The notes below the pieces were generated by a model. It did no database searches. It worked only from the letters and a program-made list of their open reading frames with translations, and was not told the origin of the DNA. The position numbers and the translations under genes are program-made. Below, one piece after another: positions 1 through 7,277 of a stretch of DNA of 32,395 nucleotides. Origin of the DNA: a virus; IMG/VR virus record IMGVR_UViG_3300037852_000123, positions 1 through 32,395 of that record; one strand, given 5' to 3'. The first letter of the stretch is position 1, and each line of letters opens with the position of its first letter.

Positions 1-67
1 GTTCAGCGCGCCAGGCAGCCCTGACCAGAAAACCCCATACCCCTGACAGCGTCGCGAACGCTCGAGT

Positions 68-286
68 TCAAGTCGCTCGCACGAAGTACGTGCCGTCAGC
101 ACCGTAGAAGGCGACTGGATCCTCGCCTACCAGGTACACAGTCCCGAGTCGCGAGCCACCACGATGGATCTCGCGCATTGATAGTGGCTTACGATGCACG
201 ACGCGCACCATGCGCAGGCGCTCATCATAATCATCACGCGTGCAGCGCTTGAAGCTATAGCCAAGGTCAAGCAGTTGCGCGCTCAT
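68..286 (-). CDS. Hypothetical protein, 72 aa
   Basis: I do not recognise a family. The ATG at 286 overlaps the stop of the HNH gene upstream as ATGA, so I prefer it to another in-frame ATG nine bases earlier. The protein is basic in its N-terminal half and ends in a hydrophobic/aromatic stretch (VAFYGADGTYFVRAT). It has no signal peptide, membrane segment or Cys cluster. It is the last complete gene of the leftward block. The 67 bases between its stop and the window edge contain only a 22-codon TTG-initiated frame (3-71), which I do not support as a gene. Confidence 0.6.
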   Translation of the reverse strand: MSAQLLDLGYSFKRCTRDDYDERLRMVRVVHRKPLSMREIHRGGSRLGTVYLVGEDPVAFYGADGTYFVRAT

Positions 287-594
287 CGATTCCACGCATG
301 ATCTGGATCCAGTGCCCGGCCATCAGCGTCGCAACCCTTGATCCGGAACTTGCCGCCTTGCTTGCGAATACCATTTTGTTCTTTTACCTGCGCGTCATGC
401 TGTAGGCAAAGCGTCCGCAGATTATCGAGCCGATCCGCCGGCGTTGGTATCGGCGATCGCGATCGCGTTTCAATATGGTCAGCGACAACGCCTGGCTGCT
501 TGCAGCCTTTCACGACACAACAATGGTTGTCGCGATCCAAACAGGCATCTCGCAGCCTTTTCCAGTGGGCGGAATGGTAGTAGCCGCTGCTCAT
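283..594 (-). CDS. HNH endonuclease, small phage type
   Basis: This 103-aa protein has the layout of small phage HNH nucleases: a YYHSAHWKRLRDACLDRDNH opening, a Cys pair (CCVVKGC), the catalytic VADHIETR segment, and a distal LDNLRTLCLQHD segment that supplies the last metal-binding positions. Members nick or cut DNA with one metal ion, and many sit next to terminase genes and assist genome packaging. The ATG at 594 overlaps the stop of the preceding gene as ATGA. That excludes a longer upstream reading in the same frame, which would run antisense-like through the neighbour. The position suggests that terminase genes lie just left of the window, but this is inference. Confidence 0.85.
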   Translation of the reverse strand: MSSGYYHSAHWKRLRDACLDRDNHCCVVKGCKQPGVVADHIETRSRSPIPTPADRLDNLRTLCLQHDAQVKEQNGIRKQGGKFRIKGCDADGRALDPDHAWNR

Positions 595-1091
595 CGAATC
601 GAAATTATTAGCTCGGCGCGATAGATCGCGCCTGACTTCATCGTGACAAGCACGTTGACCGTGTAAATCTCCCCGAGTGTGCCGCCGCCGATCAATGCCA
701 GCGCGGTGAGCGCAGCAGGCGCCGATGGCGTGACGGTGAGCAATCCATCCGGCGGCGCGGCCTGCGTCCAGCTCACGCTTTGAATCGTATCCTCGCTGAC
801 CGCCGGCGGCGCTATGGCAGTCCATGTTACGGAGCCATCAACGACGGTGCCGCCGGCACTCATCGGCCATGCTGGTTGATTGAGTCCAGTTTGACCGGCC
901 CCGCCTGCCTGATAAACGAATCCAGTGTCGTTTGTCGGCGTGGGCTGAATCAGCTGATTCGCCGCAATCGAGATGCCTGCGGCCCACGGCATCACCGCGA
1001 CATTGCCGACATCAACGACGTACGGCAAATTTTGGCCGGCGAATTGACTCAGCTCGACCGGCGTCGCGGCATTGACTTGAACGTCGGTCAT
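591..1091 (-). CDS. Probable virion protein, 166 aa
   Basis: The protein is rich in Ala, Thr, Pro and Gly with few charged residues, as in phage fibre or decoration proteins. The middle part (QAGGAGQTGLNQPAWP, then GGTVVDGSVTWTA) matches a short module common in phage tail-fibre and baseplate proteins, where a loop with GxTxPxWP is followed by GxTVxDGxVxW. The start ATG abuts the stop of the repeat protein gene upstream (TGAATG), and its own stop overlaps the HNH start. There is no signal peptide. The virion role is inferred from composition, this module and the neighbours. Confidence 0.6.
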   Translation of the reverse strand: MTDVQVNAATPVELSQFAGQNLPYVVDVGNVAVMPWAAGISIAANQLIQPTPTNDTGFVYQAGGAGQTGLNQPAWPMSAGGTVVDGSVTWTAIAPPAVSEDTIQSVSWTQAAPPDGLLTVTPSAPAALTALALIGGGTLGEIYTVNVLVTMKSGAIYRAELIISIR

Positions 1092-3680
1092 TCAGCTTTT
1101 CCAAATAAATCGAATGATGCGAGGGCTCTGCGGATCTGTGATCCGAATCCATTCAGCCTGATTGATAAAGCGAATCGGCTCCTCAATGCTGGTCAAAACA
1201 ATCGGCGCTGGTGCATCCACCAAGACGACATGCGGATCATTGCCGATGAGCGATATCACGACGCCAGGCGGCGGCACGATATTCAGCCGCGGAATGACCG
1301 CGAGGTTCGGGAATATATCGACCTGCGGCCAGCGCCGCTTGAAGTAGGTGGGCTCCACGAATGGCGGCAGACCCGCCTTGATCAGCACCGCGACGTTTGC
1401 CGGCAAATCCGGCTGCGTCCATTTGCGAATCGTGAGCTGCGGATCGATCGGCAGCGGCGGCACTCTGACCGGCAGATTCACCGCAATGTTCGGCCAGATA
1501 TCGATCTGCGGCGCGACTCGGCGCGTAAGCTGCGGCTCGATGGGCGGCGCAATCGCGATTTGCGGCGGCGCTTGCGCTGCGAGATTCGGGAAAATCTCGA
1601 TCTGTGGCGCGAGTCTGCGCGTCAGCGTCGGATCAATCGGCGGCGATATCAGAACCGGCGTCGGCGCCAGTGGCGCGGCGATATTCGGATAGACATCGAT
1701 TTGCGGCGGATAGCGTTTTGCTATCTGCGGCTCGGTGAACGCTCGAGGTATCAGCGGTGCTTCGACCGGCTCACGGATCGCGACATTGACCGGCTGATCA
1801 ATCTGCGGCGGCAGGCGCTTCGTCGTCGTCGGATCAATCGGCGCCGGTATCGAAATTGCCTGAACCTGACGGACGGCAATGTTGGGTGCAATATCCGGCG
1901 CAGTCCATTTGTGCGCGGATGGCTGCCAATCGAGCGGCGCCGACGGTACATATGTCAGTAACGGCGCGTTTACCGCGACGTTTGGATACAGATCAATCTG
2001 CGTCGCCGGCTTTCGCGTGAAAGTCGGATCCAGATACTCGCCGGCAAGCTGTATGGTCTGGAACTGGACCGCGATGTTCGGCGCGAGGTCTATCTGCTGG
2101 GCTGGACGCTTATAGTAGGTCGGATCAGCATCTTGGAAAACTATGAGCGCATTGATGGCGGATGCCGCCAACGCAATATTTGGCGCAAAGTCGATTTGTG
2201 GCGCTGGGCGCTTCGCGATCTGCGGTTCAATCGGCGGCGGCGCAACGCGACTCGGCGGTTGTTGCTGTATCGCCAGATTCGGAAACAGATCCGGCTGCAC
2301 CCATTTAGCGGGCGGCAGCTGGTCAAAGTCCGAAACGTTGCCTATGGCCGGCGCGAGCATCAACGCGACATTCGGCAGAATGTCGATTTGCGGCGGTAGG
2401 CGCCTGTAGTAGGTCGGCTCGACGACCTTGGCAATAGTCAGCGCGTTGACGTTTGGCGCTGCAGGCAGTACCGCCAGATTCGGAAAAACATCGACCTGGG
2501 GCGCCTTGCGCAGCCACGGGTTTACATAGAACGCTGCCCGGGTAATTGGCTGCGGCGGTGCGAACGCCGCTAGATTCGGAAAGACATCCAGCTGCGGCGG
2601 CAGACGTTTGGTAAGCGTCGGCTCGACAACACCTCTTGGCAGTAACGGCGACTCACCTGGTTCGCGGATCGCAACGTTGACTGACAGATCTATCTGCGGC
2701 GCCGAACGCTTGGCTGTCGTCGGATCAATCGGCGCAGGAATCGGCGTCTGCGGCGGAGGCGTCGTGGTGGCCGCGATATTTGGCGGCAGATCGATCTGCG
2801 GTGGCGCTCGTTTGATGAGCTGCGGATCGAGATATTCACCGGCCAGCTGTATGGTCTGTAAATTGACCGCAATGTTTGGCGATAGATCAATCTGCGGCGC
2901 GAGCCGCTTGTAGTATGCCGGCTCGGTCAGCGTGGCTGGCACATAGACGACCGAAGGTACCGCGGCGGCGACGTTCGGGAAAACATCCGCCGGCGTGAAT
3001 CGCTTATTCGCGACGTTGACGTAAAGCGGCGCGCGAATTACCGGAACAGTCTCAGTCTGCGCGGCCGGATTCGGAAAGATATCCGGCGGCGGCGATCCGC
3101 GCTTGGCGAGCGTCGGCTCGATGGGCGGCGGCGGTATGAACGGCGGCGGCGGCGAATTGGCCGCAATGTTCGGCAGCTGATCGAGCTGCTGCTGCGGCCT
3201 GGGATAGAACTTGGTGTCGTAATCCTGCGCGATGACCAGCGCAGCCGGACCTTGGGCCTGCACCGCCACGTTCGGCACAATATCCATCTGCGGCGGTTTC
3301 CGCGGATAGATGTGAGGCGTCGTCTCTTGCTGAATTATCAGCGCATCGGCCGCATGAGCTGCGACCGCGACATTGACCGGCTGATCGATCTGCGTGCCAT
3401 GCTTCCAGGGCACATTGACGATGAGCGGCGCGCGCCCAACAATTACCGTTGCGGCCGCGGCGATCGCGAGAATCGCGACATTGACGGCTAGATCAAGCGC
3501 GCCGCCTTGATACCTGCGATATGTCGTCCAAGTGACGCAATCGCTAGATGCATTGAATGGGATCGGGACTGGTGGATCAATGTAGCTGATCCAGGGTAGG
3601 TCGATGCCGGCCGCGTTGTCCTGCGGCACCCACCCTAAATCATCAGAGAGTGGATTCCCATTGTTCTGAGTGATTGCCAC
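1092..3680 (-). CDS. Large repeat protein, 862 aa, about 23 imperfect units
   Basis: Most of this protein is a chain of imperfect units of roughly 30-45 residues, each carrying a core like KRxxPQIDxxPNIAV. I count about 23 cores by eye. Linkers are Pro-rich and often contain (I/V)(D/E)P(T/Q) just before the core. The final 60 or so residues drop the repeat and look like a capping domain (VISLIGNDPHVVLV..., ending RIIRFIWKS). There are no Cys clusters, signal peptide or membrane spans. I do not know the family. Its place between probable virion genes suggests an extended fibre, spike shaft or multivalent binding protein. The start lies 1 nt after the previous stop, so translation is probably coupled. 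Confidence 0.65.
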   Translation of the reverse strand: MAITQNNGNPLSDDLGWVPQDNAAGIDLPWISYIDPPVPIPFNASSDCVTWTTYRRYQGGALDLAVNVAILAIAAAATVIVGRAPLIVNVPWKHGTQIDQPVNVAVAAHAADALIIQQETTPHIYPRKPPQMDIVPNVAVQAQGPAALVIAQDYDTKFYPRPQQQLDQLPNIAANSPPPPFIPPPPIEPTLAKRGSPPPDIFPNPAAQTETVPVIRAPLYVNVANKRFTPADVFPNVAAAVPSVVYVPATLTEPAYYKRLAPQIDLSPNIAVNLQTIQLAGEYLDPQLIKRAPPQIDLPPNIAATTTPPPQTPIPAPIDPTTAKRSAPQIDLSVNVAIREPGESPLLPRGVVEPTLTKRLPPQLDVFPNLAAFAPPQPITRAAFYVNPWLRKAPQVDVFPNLAVLPAAPNVNALTIAKVVEPTYYRRLPPQIDILPNVALMLAPAIGNVSDFDQLPPAKWVQPDLFPNLAIQQQPPSRVAPPPIEPQIAKRPAPQIDFAPNIALAASAINALIVFQDADPTYYKRPAQQIDLAPNIAVQFQTIQLAGEYLDPTFTRKPATQIDLYPNVAVNAPLLTYVPSAPLDWQPSAHKWTAPDIAPNIAVRQVQAISIPAPIDPTTTKRLPPQIDQPVNVAIREPVEAPLIPRAFTEPQIAKRYPPQIDVYPNIAAPLAPTPVLISPPIDPTLTRRLAPQIEIFPNLAAQAPPQIAIAPPIEPQLTRRVAPQIDIWPNIAVNLPVRVPPLPIDPQLTIRKWTQPDLPANVAVLIKAGLPPFVEPTYFKRRWPQVDIFPNLAVIPRLNIVPPPGVVISLIGNDPHVVLVDAPAPIVLTSIEEPIRFINQAEWIRITDPQSPRIIRFIWKS
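1285..3525 (-). repeat. Degenerate tandem coding repeats in the 862-aa protein
   Basis: The DNA shows a recurring pattern on the + strand (gaca/t-tcgat-ctgcggcg-type blocks) that encodes the PQIDxxPN core on the minus strand. Unit length varies and the linkers diverge, so the array is old and held at the protein level. It is not a recent exact duplication. Confidence 0.7.
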
Positions 3681-3681
3681 A

Positions 3682-4797
3682 TTACTCGCTCACCGTCAGG
3701 ACAATGCCAGAATACGTGCAGGCACTCGCCGCAGCCTTCGGCAACTCCAGAAAATTAAGGCAAGCATTGTCGTAGACCTGCTGCAGATTGAACGCGCTCG
3801 CGACGCCATCGATGTTCAGCATCAAATTTGCGATCGGGCAGGCCAGCACGGCAATTGGATGGCCGACGCAGATATCGCCCGTCCCGCTCGTAACATCCGC
3901 CGAGAGCTGCACTTGCGTCATGGCCTTGACGCCAGTATCGCCGCTTGCCAATGGCATGAACCAGTTGCCGAGCGCAAGATCGATCTGATTTTTTGCGCAC
4001 GCGCTGATGCCGGCGATCGATGGGATAGACTGCCCCGTGGTGCCCCCCTGGTTGGTGTACTGGCAGACCGTCCAATTGTGCGCGACGGCTGCGAGAACGG
4101 TGCCGGTGACGGCAGGATAAGCGAAATTTCCGGCAATCGAATCGAGCGATCCTGCTGTTTGGTCCTGATAGCGCGAGTATGTACCGGTTACGGACTGGGT
4201 CGTCGTCGCCGTCATCGTCACCGCGCCGCGAAACAGCAAGTCATACAGCAGCAGCGAATTCGGCGCTACAGTCGCTCCCACCTGGGCGTTGACGAAATGC
4301 CCGCTGTTCGCATTCACGACCGCGTTGATGTAACCCAAATTGCCGGCAGTCGAATTCGTTGGCGATGTCCCCGTTGGCAGAGCGGCGCCTGCAGAGCCGG
4401 CCACCGGCTGCGCGCCATACATCCAGGTATCCATCGCTCCATTGATCGCAGTTGGTGCGGTGCCGGTCTTATTGAACAGCATCGTGACAGACTTGCCGGA
4501 CGTCTTGGCAGTAATCAGAGCCGAGAGGCCACTATACGATCCACGCTGCCGCCAGAAACGTCGCAGGAACTTTTGCCGTTCAATCCGCCGCACGAGCTCG
4601 CGGGCGTAATCGGCCGGCCGCAACTCACTCGAGCCTCTATACTCGCCGCAAAAATCACCGCCGCCGGTGACATAAACCGCACCAGGCACGCCGGCGAGTG
4701 CTACCGGCGGTCCATACCAATTACTAAACGAAAAAGAAAGATTGCGCACAGCCTGCGCCCCGAGCCAATTCTCAAGGCGCTGGCTGTGTGGTGTCAT
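3682..4797 (-). CDS. Probable virion protein, 371 aa
   Basis: No family is recognised. The N-terminal 90 residues are basic and aromatic, including a RELVRRIERQKFLRRFWRQR segment. The remainder is rich in Ala, Thr, Gly, Ser and Asn with little charge (for example SVTMLFNKTGTAPTAINGAM), which fits a capsid- or tail-associated protein. Four Cys residues fall in the C-terminal third. It is followed after 1 nt by the repeat protein, so the two are probably translated together. The ATG at 4797 has only a weak purine-rich site upstream. The two-part composition suggests a basic anchoring or nucleic-acid-contacting head and a beta-rich body, but no function can be assigned. Confidence 0.5.
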   Translation of the reverse strand: MTPHSQRLENWLGAQAVRNLSFSFSNWYGPPVALAGVPGAVYVTGGGDFCGEYRGSSELRPADYARELVRRIERQKFLRRFWRQRGSYSGLSALITAKTSGKSVTMLFNKTGTAPTAINGAMDTWMYGAQPVAGSAGAALPTGTSPTNSTAGNLGYINAVVNANSGHFVNAQVGATVAPNSLLLYDLLFRGAVTMTATTTQSVTGTYSRYQDQTAGSLDSIAGNFAYPAVTGTVLAAVAHNWTVCQYTNQGGTTGQSIPSIAGISACAKNQIDLALGNWFMPLASGDTGVKAMTQVQLSADVTSGTGDICVGHPIAVLACPIANLMLNIDGVASAFNLQQVYDNACLNFLELPKAAASACTYSGIVLTVSE

Positions 4798-4819
4798 CTT
4801 GATTCGATTCGAACCGATT

Positions 4820-5344
4820 TTACATCGGCTCGTACATGATTACCGCAGACTGCGGGCCGCTCGTGACACCGCCGGCCGTTGATGCAGACAGGCTCGATTC
4901 GGACACCGAGACCGTCTGCCCGATGATCCACCATGCTTCCGAGAGATCAGCCGGCTTCCATCTCGCAATACCGCCCAAGGCATTGACCGACAGCGGCAGC
5001 TGCGCAGTCGTGGTCGTGTTGCTGCGCGAGGGGCCGGTGGTAGCCGCGACAAAAGTTAGCGGCAGCGTGCCAGGAGCCACGTTCATCGAGCCGGCCATCG
5101 GACCGTCGCGATTGGGAGCCGCGAGCGCCGTAGGCGTGGCGCCTAGCACCAGGTCGCGCGCGAATACATTGTTGTTCACGTTCGTCGAGGACGTGCCGAG
5201 GCCTTGAATGAAAATCTCGGTGATCTGCAAGCCCTGCGTCGCGCTGTTCGCGCCCACGGCCATGTATGTGCCATTCGCGAGCGTGCTGTTGTCGGCGGTC
5301 GCCGTCGGCGTGAAAGAAGGAACGGAGAATAAACGGCGTGACAT
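4820..5344 (-). CDS. Probable virion protein, 174 aa
   Basis: This small protein is rich in Ala, Thr, Ser and Asn. It has a conserved-looking NALGGIARWKPADLSEAWWI segment near residue 125 and a Gly/Ser-rich end. A strong Shine-Dalgarno (AAGGAG) sits 7 nt before the ATG at 5344, which fits an abundant structural protein. There is no signal peptide or membrane span. It could be a capsid decoration or tail accessory protein. The role rests on composition, strong initiation signal and position only. Confidence 0.5.
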   Translation of the reverse strand: MSRRLFSVPSFTPTATADNSTLANGTYMAVGANSATQGLQITEIFIQGLGTSSTNVNNNVFARDLVLGATPTALAAPNRDGPMAGSMNVAPGTLPLTFVAATTGPSRSNTTTTAQLPLSVNALGGIARWKPADLSEAWWIIGQTVSVSESSLSASTAGGVTSGPQSAVIMYEPM

Positions 5345-5353
5345 GTTGGCTCC

Positions 5354-5740
5354 TTAAGGGACGATGATGGAAACAGATTTCGGCGAGTTCGGGTCAAACA
5401 TTTCGCCGCGACTCGCCGAAGTCATCGCAGCAGCAAAAAGCGCCTCTTTGGTCCGATGCACGTAGCCGGCGTGCGTCCGCAATCTCCCGCAGCGGTCGCA
5501 AATGTAGTGATCGCAGAGCTTGCAGTATTCCCGCGGCCGCGTGCGCAGCGGATTTTTCTTCCACGCATTGCCGCAGTGATTGCAGGTGAGTGTCGCGGCC
5601 TCCATGAGTCTGCCGCCGGCGACTTGCTTTGGATCAAGACCGAGCTTGATCGCAATATCCGCCGGTATGCCGGGGCTCGCTCGATGATCGATCATCAGCC
5701 AGCCCTCATGGCGCTTCAATGACAGGACACGCCGAGTCAT
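5354..5740 (-). CDS. Zinc-finger phage protein, 128 aa
   Basis: The centre contains a series of Cys pairs, CNHCGNAWKKN, YCKLCDHYICDRC, with nearby His residues (H in KLCDHY, and THAGYVHR). This is enough to bind two zinc ions in a treble-clef or RING-like fold. The N-terminus (MTRRVLSLKRHEGWLMIDHR) is basic. I place the start at the ATG at 5740 because a GGAG site lies about 9 nt upstream. Longer in-frame readings begin with a poor codon. The protein lies between probable structural genes, so it may be a virion or assembly factor rather than a regulator. The family looks phage-specific, but I cannot name it. Confidence 0.6.
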   Translation of the reverse strand: MTRRVLSLKRHEGWLMIDHRASPGIPADIAIKLGLDPKQVAGGRLMEAATLTCNHCGNAWKKNPLRTRPREYCKLCDHYICDRCGRLRTHAGYVHRTKEALFAAAMTSASRGEMFDPNSPKSVSIIVP

Positions 5741-5845
5741 GCAGCTCGTCTCCAAAAAATAAGGTAATCGAGTGCTTTGCGGGCACCCGCTCAATCAAGG
5801 AAGGGAATCGGCTCGGCTACTCGCGGATGGCGAGTTCGCTAAGCT

Positions 5846-7261
5846 CTATGCAGCTCGTTGCCGAAATTCGGTAAGGAACTTGCTCTCGCGCGCGCGGCGC
5901 TCGCTCTGGAAATCGCGCTCGCGGCGCGTGGGATACTTGGAAATCAGACATGATTGGCCCATCAGGATTGGGGCCGCTGCGCCGCCAGAATCGTACAGTC
6001 CTTGCGTCATCGACAGCCAATTCGACGCAGCATTCAACGTCGCAGAGAAGTTTGTCGCTCCCGGGTTGTTGTATTGCAAGCAGTACATTCCTGGCGACGT
6101 CTGATAAATGAGCGGAATACCAGATAGCCACGGCAACAGCGACGGGAACGTTGAACTGAAATATGTCGTGCTCGCCGGCAACACAAACAGAATTTCATTG
6201 TTGTAATACGTCGAGACTGCTGCCGTCTGCGTCGTCGAAGTCCCCGAATTATTCACGAGATAGTTCGATACGGATGGATCAACGGTCGGGGTACCTTGCC
6301 ATCCCCTGACGTTGTTTAGCGTCATACTGAAATCAACGCAAGACGTTATTGCAATGTTCGGCGTCGCCGTAACAGTAGGTGCAGCGCCTGCGACGCTCAC
6401 CTTATAGTAAGCCCCAGCAAACAGATTGGTACCAGAATCCCAGTACGGCGTACCCATCGGCAGATAATTTCCGCTGTTGATGGTATCCGTAACGGCAAAG
6501 GGGAATGGGGTGCTGGGCGATTTACCCCACACCAGCGTCACCAGGACATCGCCAGACACTACCGCTTTAACAAACGCCTGCTGATCGGCGTAGGACGGTA
6601 CCGTTCCAAAATAACAATTACCGTTGTAATCCGCCACCGACAAAACATTGTTTGGGTAAACAATGAACTGAATCGTTGCATAATCGCTCGAATCAGACGC
6701 GGTAAAGGTCGGCTGGAAATAACCGCCTGATCCCGACCATTCAGCGATGCAAAAACCCAATCCGTTTAGTGTCCCCGAGTTGCGCGTCGTACTCCCGCCG
6801 GCAGCCGGTGTCGGAACCGCGGTCGCGCCTTGGTTAATGCAAAATGCAACGATCAACGCACCTGTCGGAACCGGCATCGATATGCCCTTGACTGCTCCTG
6901 CGCCAGTGCCGGGACCGAACTGTAATTGTCCTTGAAAGACGGTGTTCGCCGCGCCACTGTATTCTACAAACAGCCCACCGACCGTATCGCCACCCGTACC
7001 GGTGATCGTTATCGCTTGCGAACCCGCAGAAATCGACGGATTCAAAAACGCGTATTGAGCCACTGGATCGTTCATCGACACGTTGTAGGACGGCGGAATT
7101 ACATTCGTGGAATAACCGGAAGCAACGCCCGTGATCGCATGAGCGGCGTAGTCGAGCGCTATGCCAAAGACGACATCCCCTGCAGTCCCAGTGAAAGACG
7201 ATCCGGCCGTGCCCGAGGTCGTGCTCCACGGCGTGACATATTGGCGAAACGCAACAGCCAT
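5846..7261 (-). CDS. Probable tail/host-recognition protein, 471 aa
   Basis: The protein is rich in Gly, Thr, Ser, Ala and aromatics. It shows at least two related lengths in its first half, in which GGLFVEYSGAANT and GLGFCIAEWSG occupy equivalent places. The pattern SFTGTAGDVVFGIALDYAAH at the start is typical of phage beta-sandwich adhesin modules. The last 30 residues are strongly basic (YPTRRERDFQSERRARESKF), unlike the rest. A GGAG site precedes the ATG at 7261. It lies directly downstream of the beta-propeller gene, so both may form the receptor-binding apparatus. The binding target is unknown. Confidence 0.5.
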   Translation of the reverse strand: MAVAFRQYVTPWSTTSGTAGSSFTGTAGDVVFGIALDYAAHAITGVASGYSTNVIPPSYNVSMNDPVAQYAFLNPSISAGSQAITITGTGGDTVGGLFVEYSGAANTVFQGQLQFGPGTGAGAVKGISMPVPTGALIVAFCINQGATAVPTPAAGGSTTRNSGTLNGLGFCIAEWSGSGGYFQPTFTASDSSDYATIQFIVYPNNVLSVADYNGNCYFGTVPSYADQQAFVKAVVSGDVLVTLVWGKSPSTPFPFAVTDTINSGNYLPMGTPYWDSGTNLFAGAYYKVSVAGAAPTVTATPNIAITSCVDFSMTLNNVRGWQGTPTVDPSVSNYLVNNSGTSTTQTAAVSTYYNNEILFVLPASTTYFSSTFPSLLPWLSGIPLIYQTSPGMYCLQYNNPGATNFSATLNAASNWLSMTQGLYDSGGAAAPILMGQSCLISKYPTRRERDFQSERRARESKFLTEFRQRAA

Positions 7262-7277
7262 TCAAGCCATCTCCACT

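Noticed and set aside
780-1961. Long + strand reading frame antisense to the virion genes
   Set aside because: It is extremely Arg-rich, has no ribosome site, and mirrors the repeat protein codons on the other strand. It is a shadow of the repeats.
1285-3525. CRISPR-like or satellite array
   Set aside because: The repeats are imperfect, unequal in length and fully coding in one frame. There are no conserved identical repeats with unique spacers.
3670-4839. Long + strand frame opposite the 371-aa virion protein
   Set aside because: Composition is Arg/Ala/Ile-rich without any domain. The minus frame fits operon spacing and protein-like composition better.
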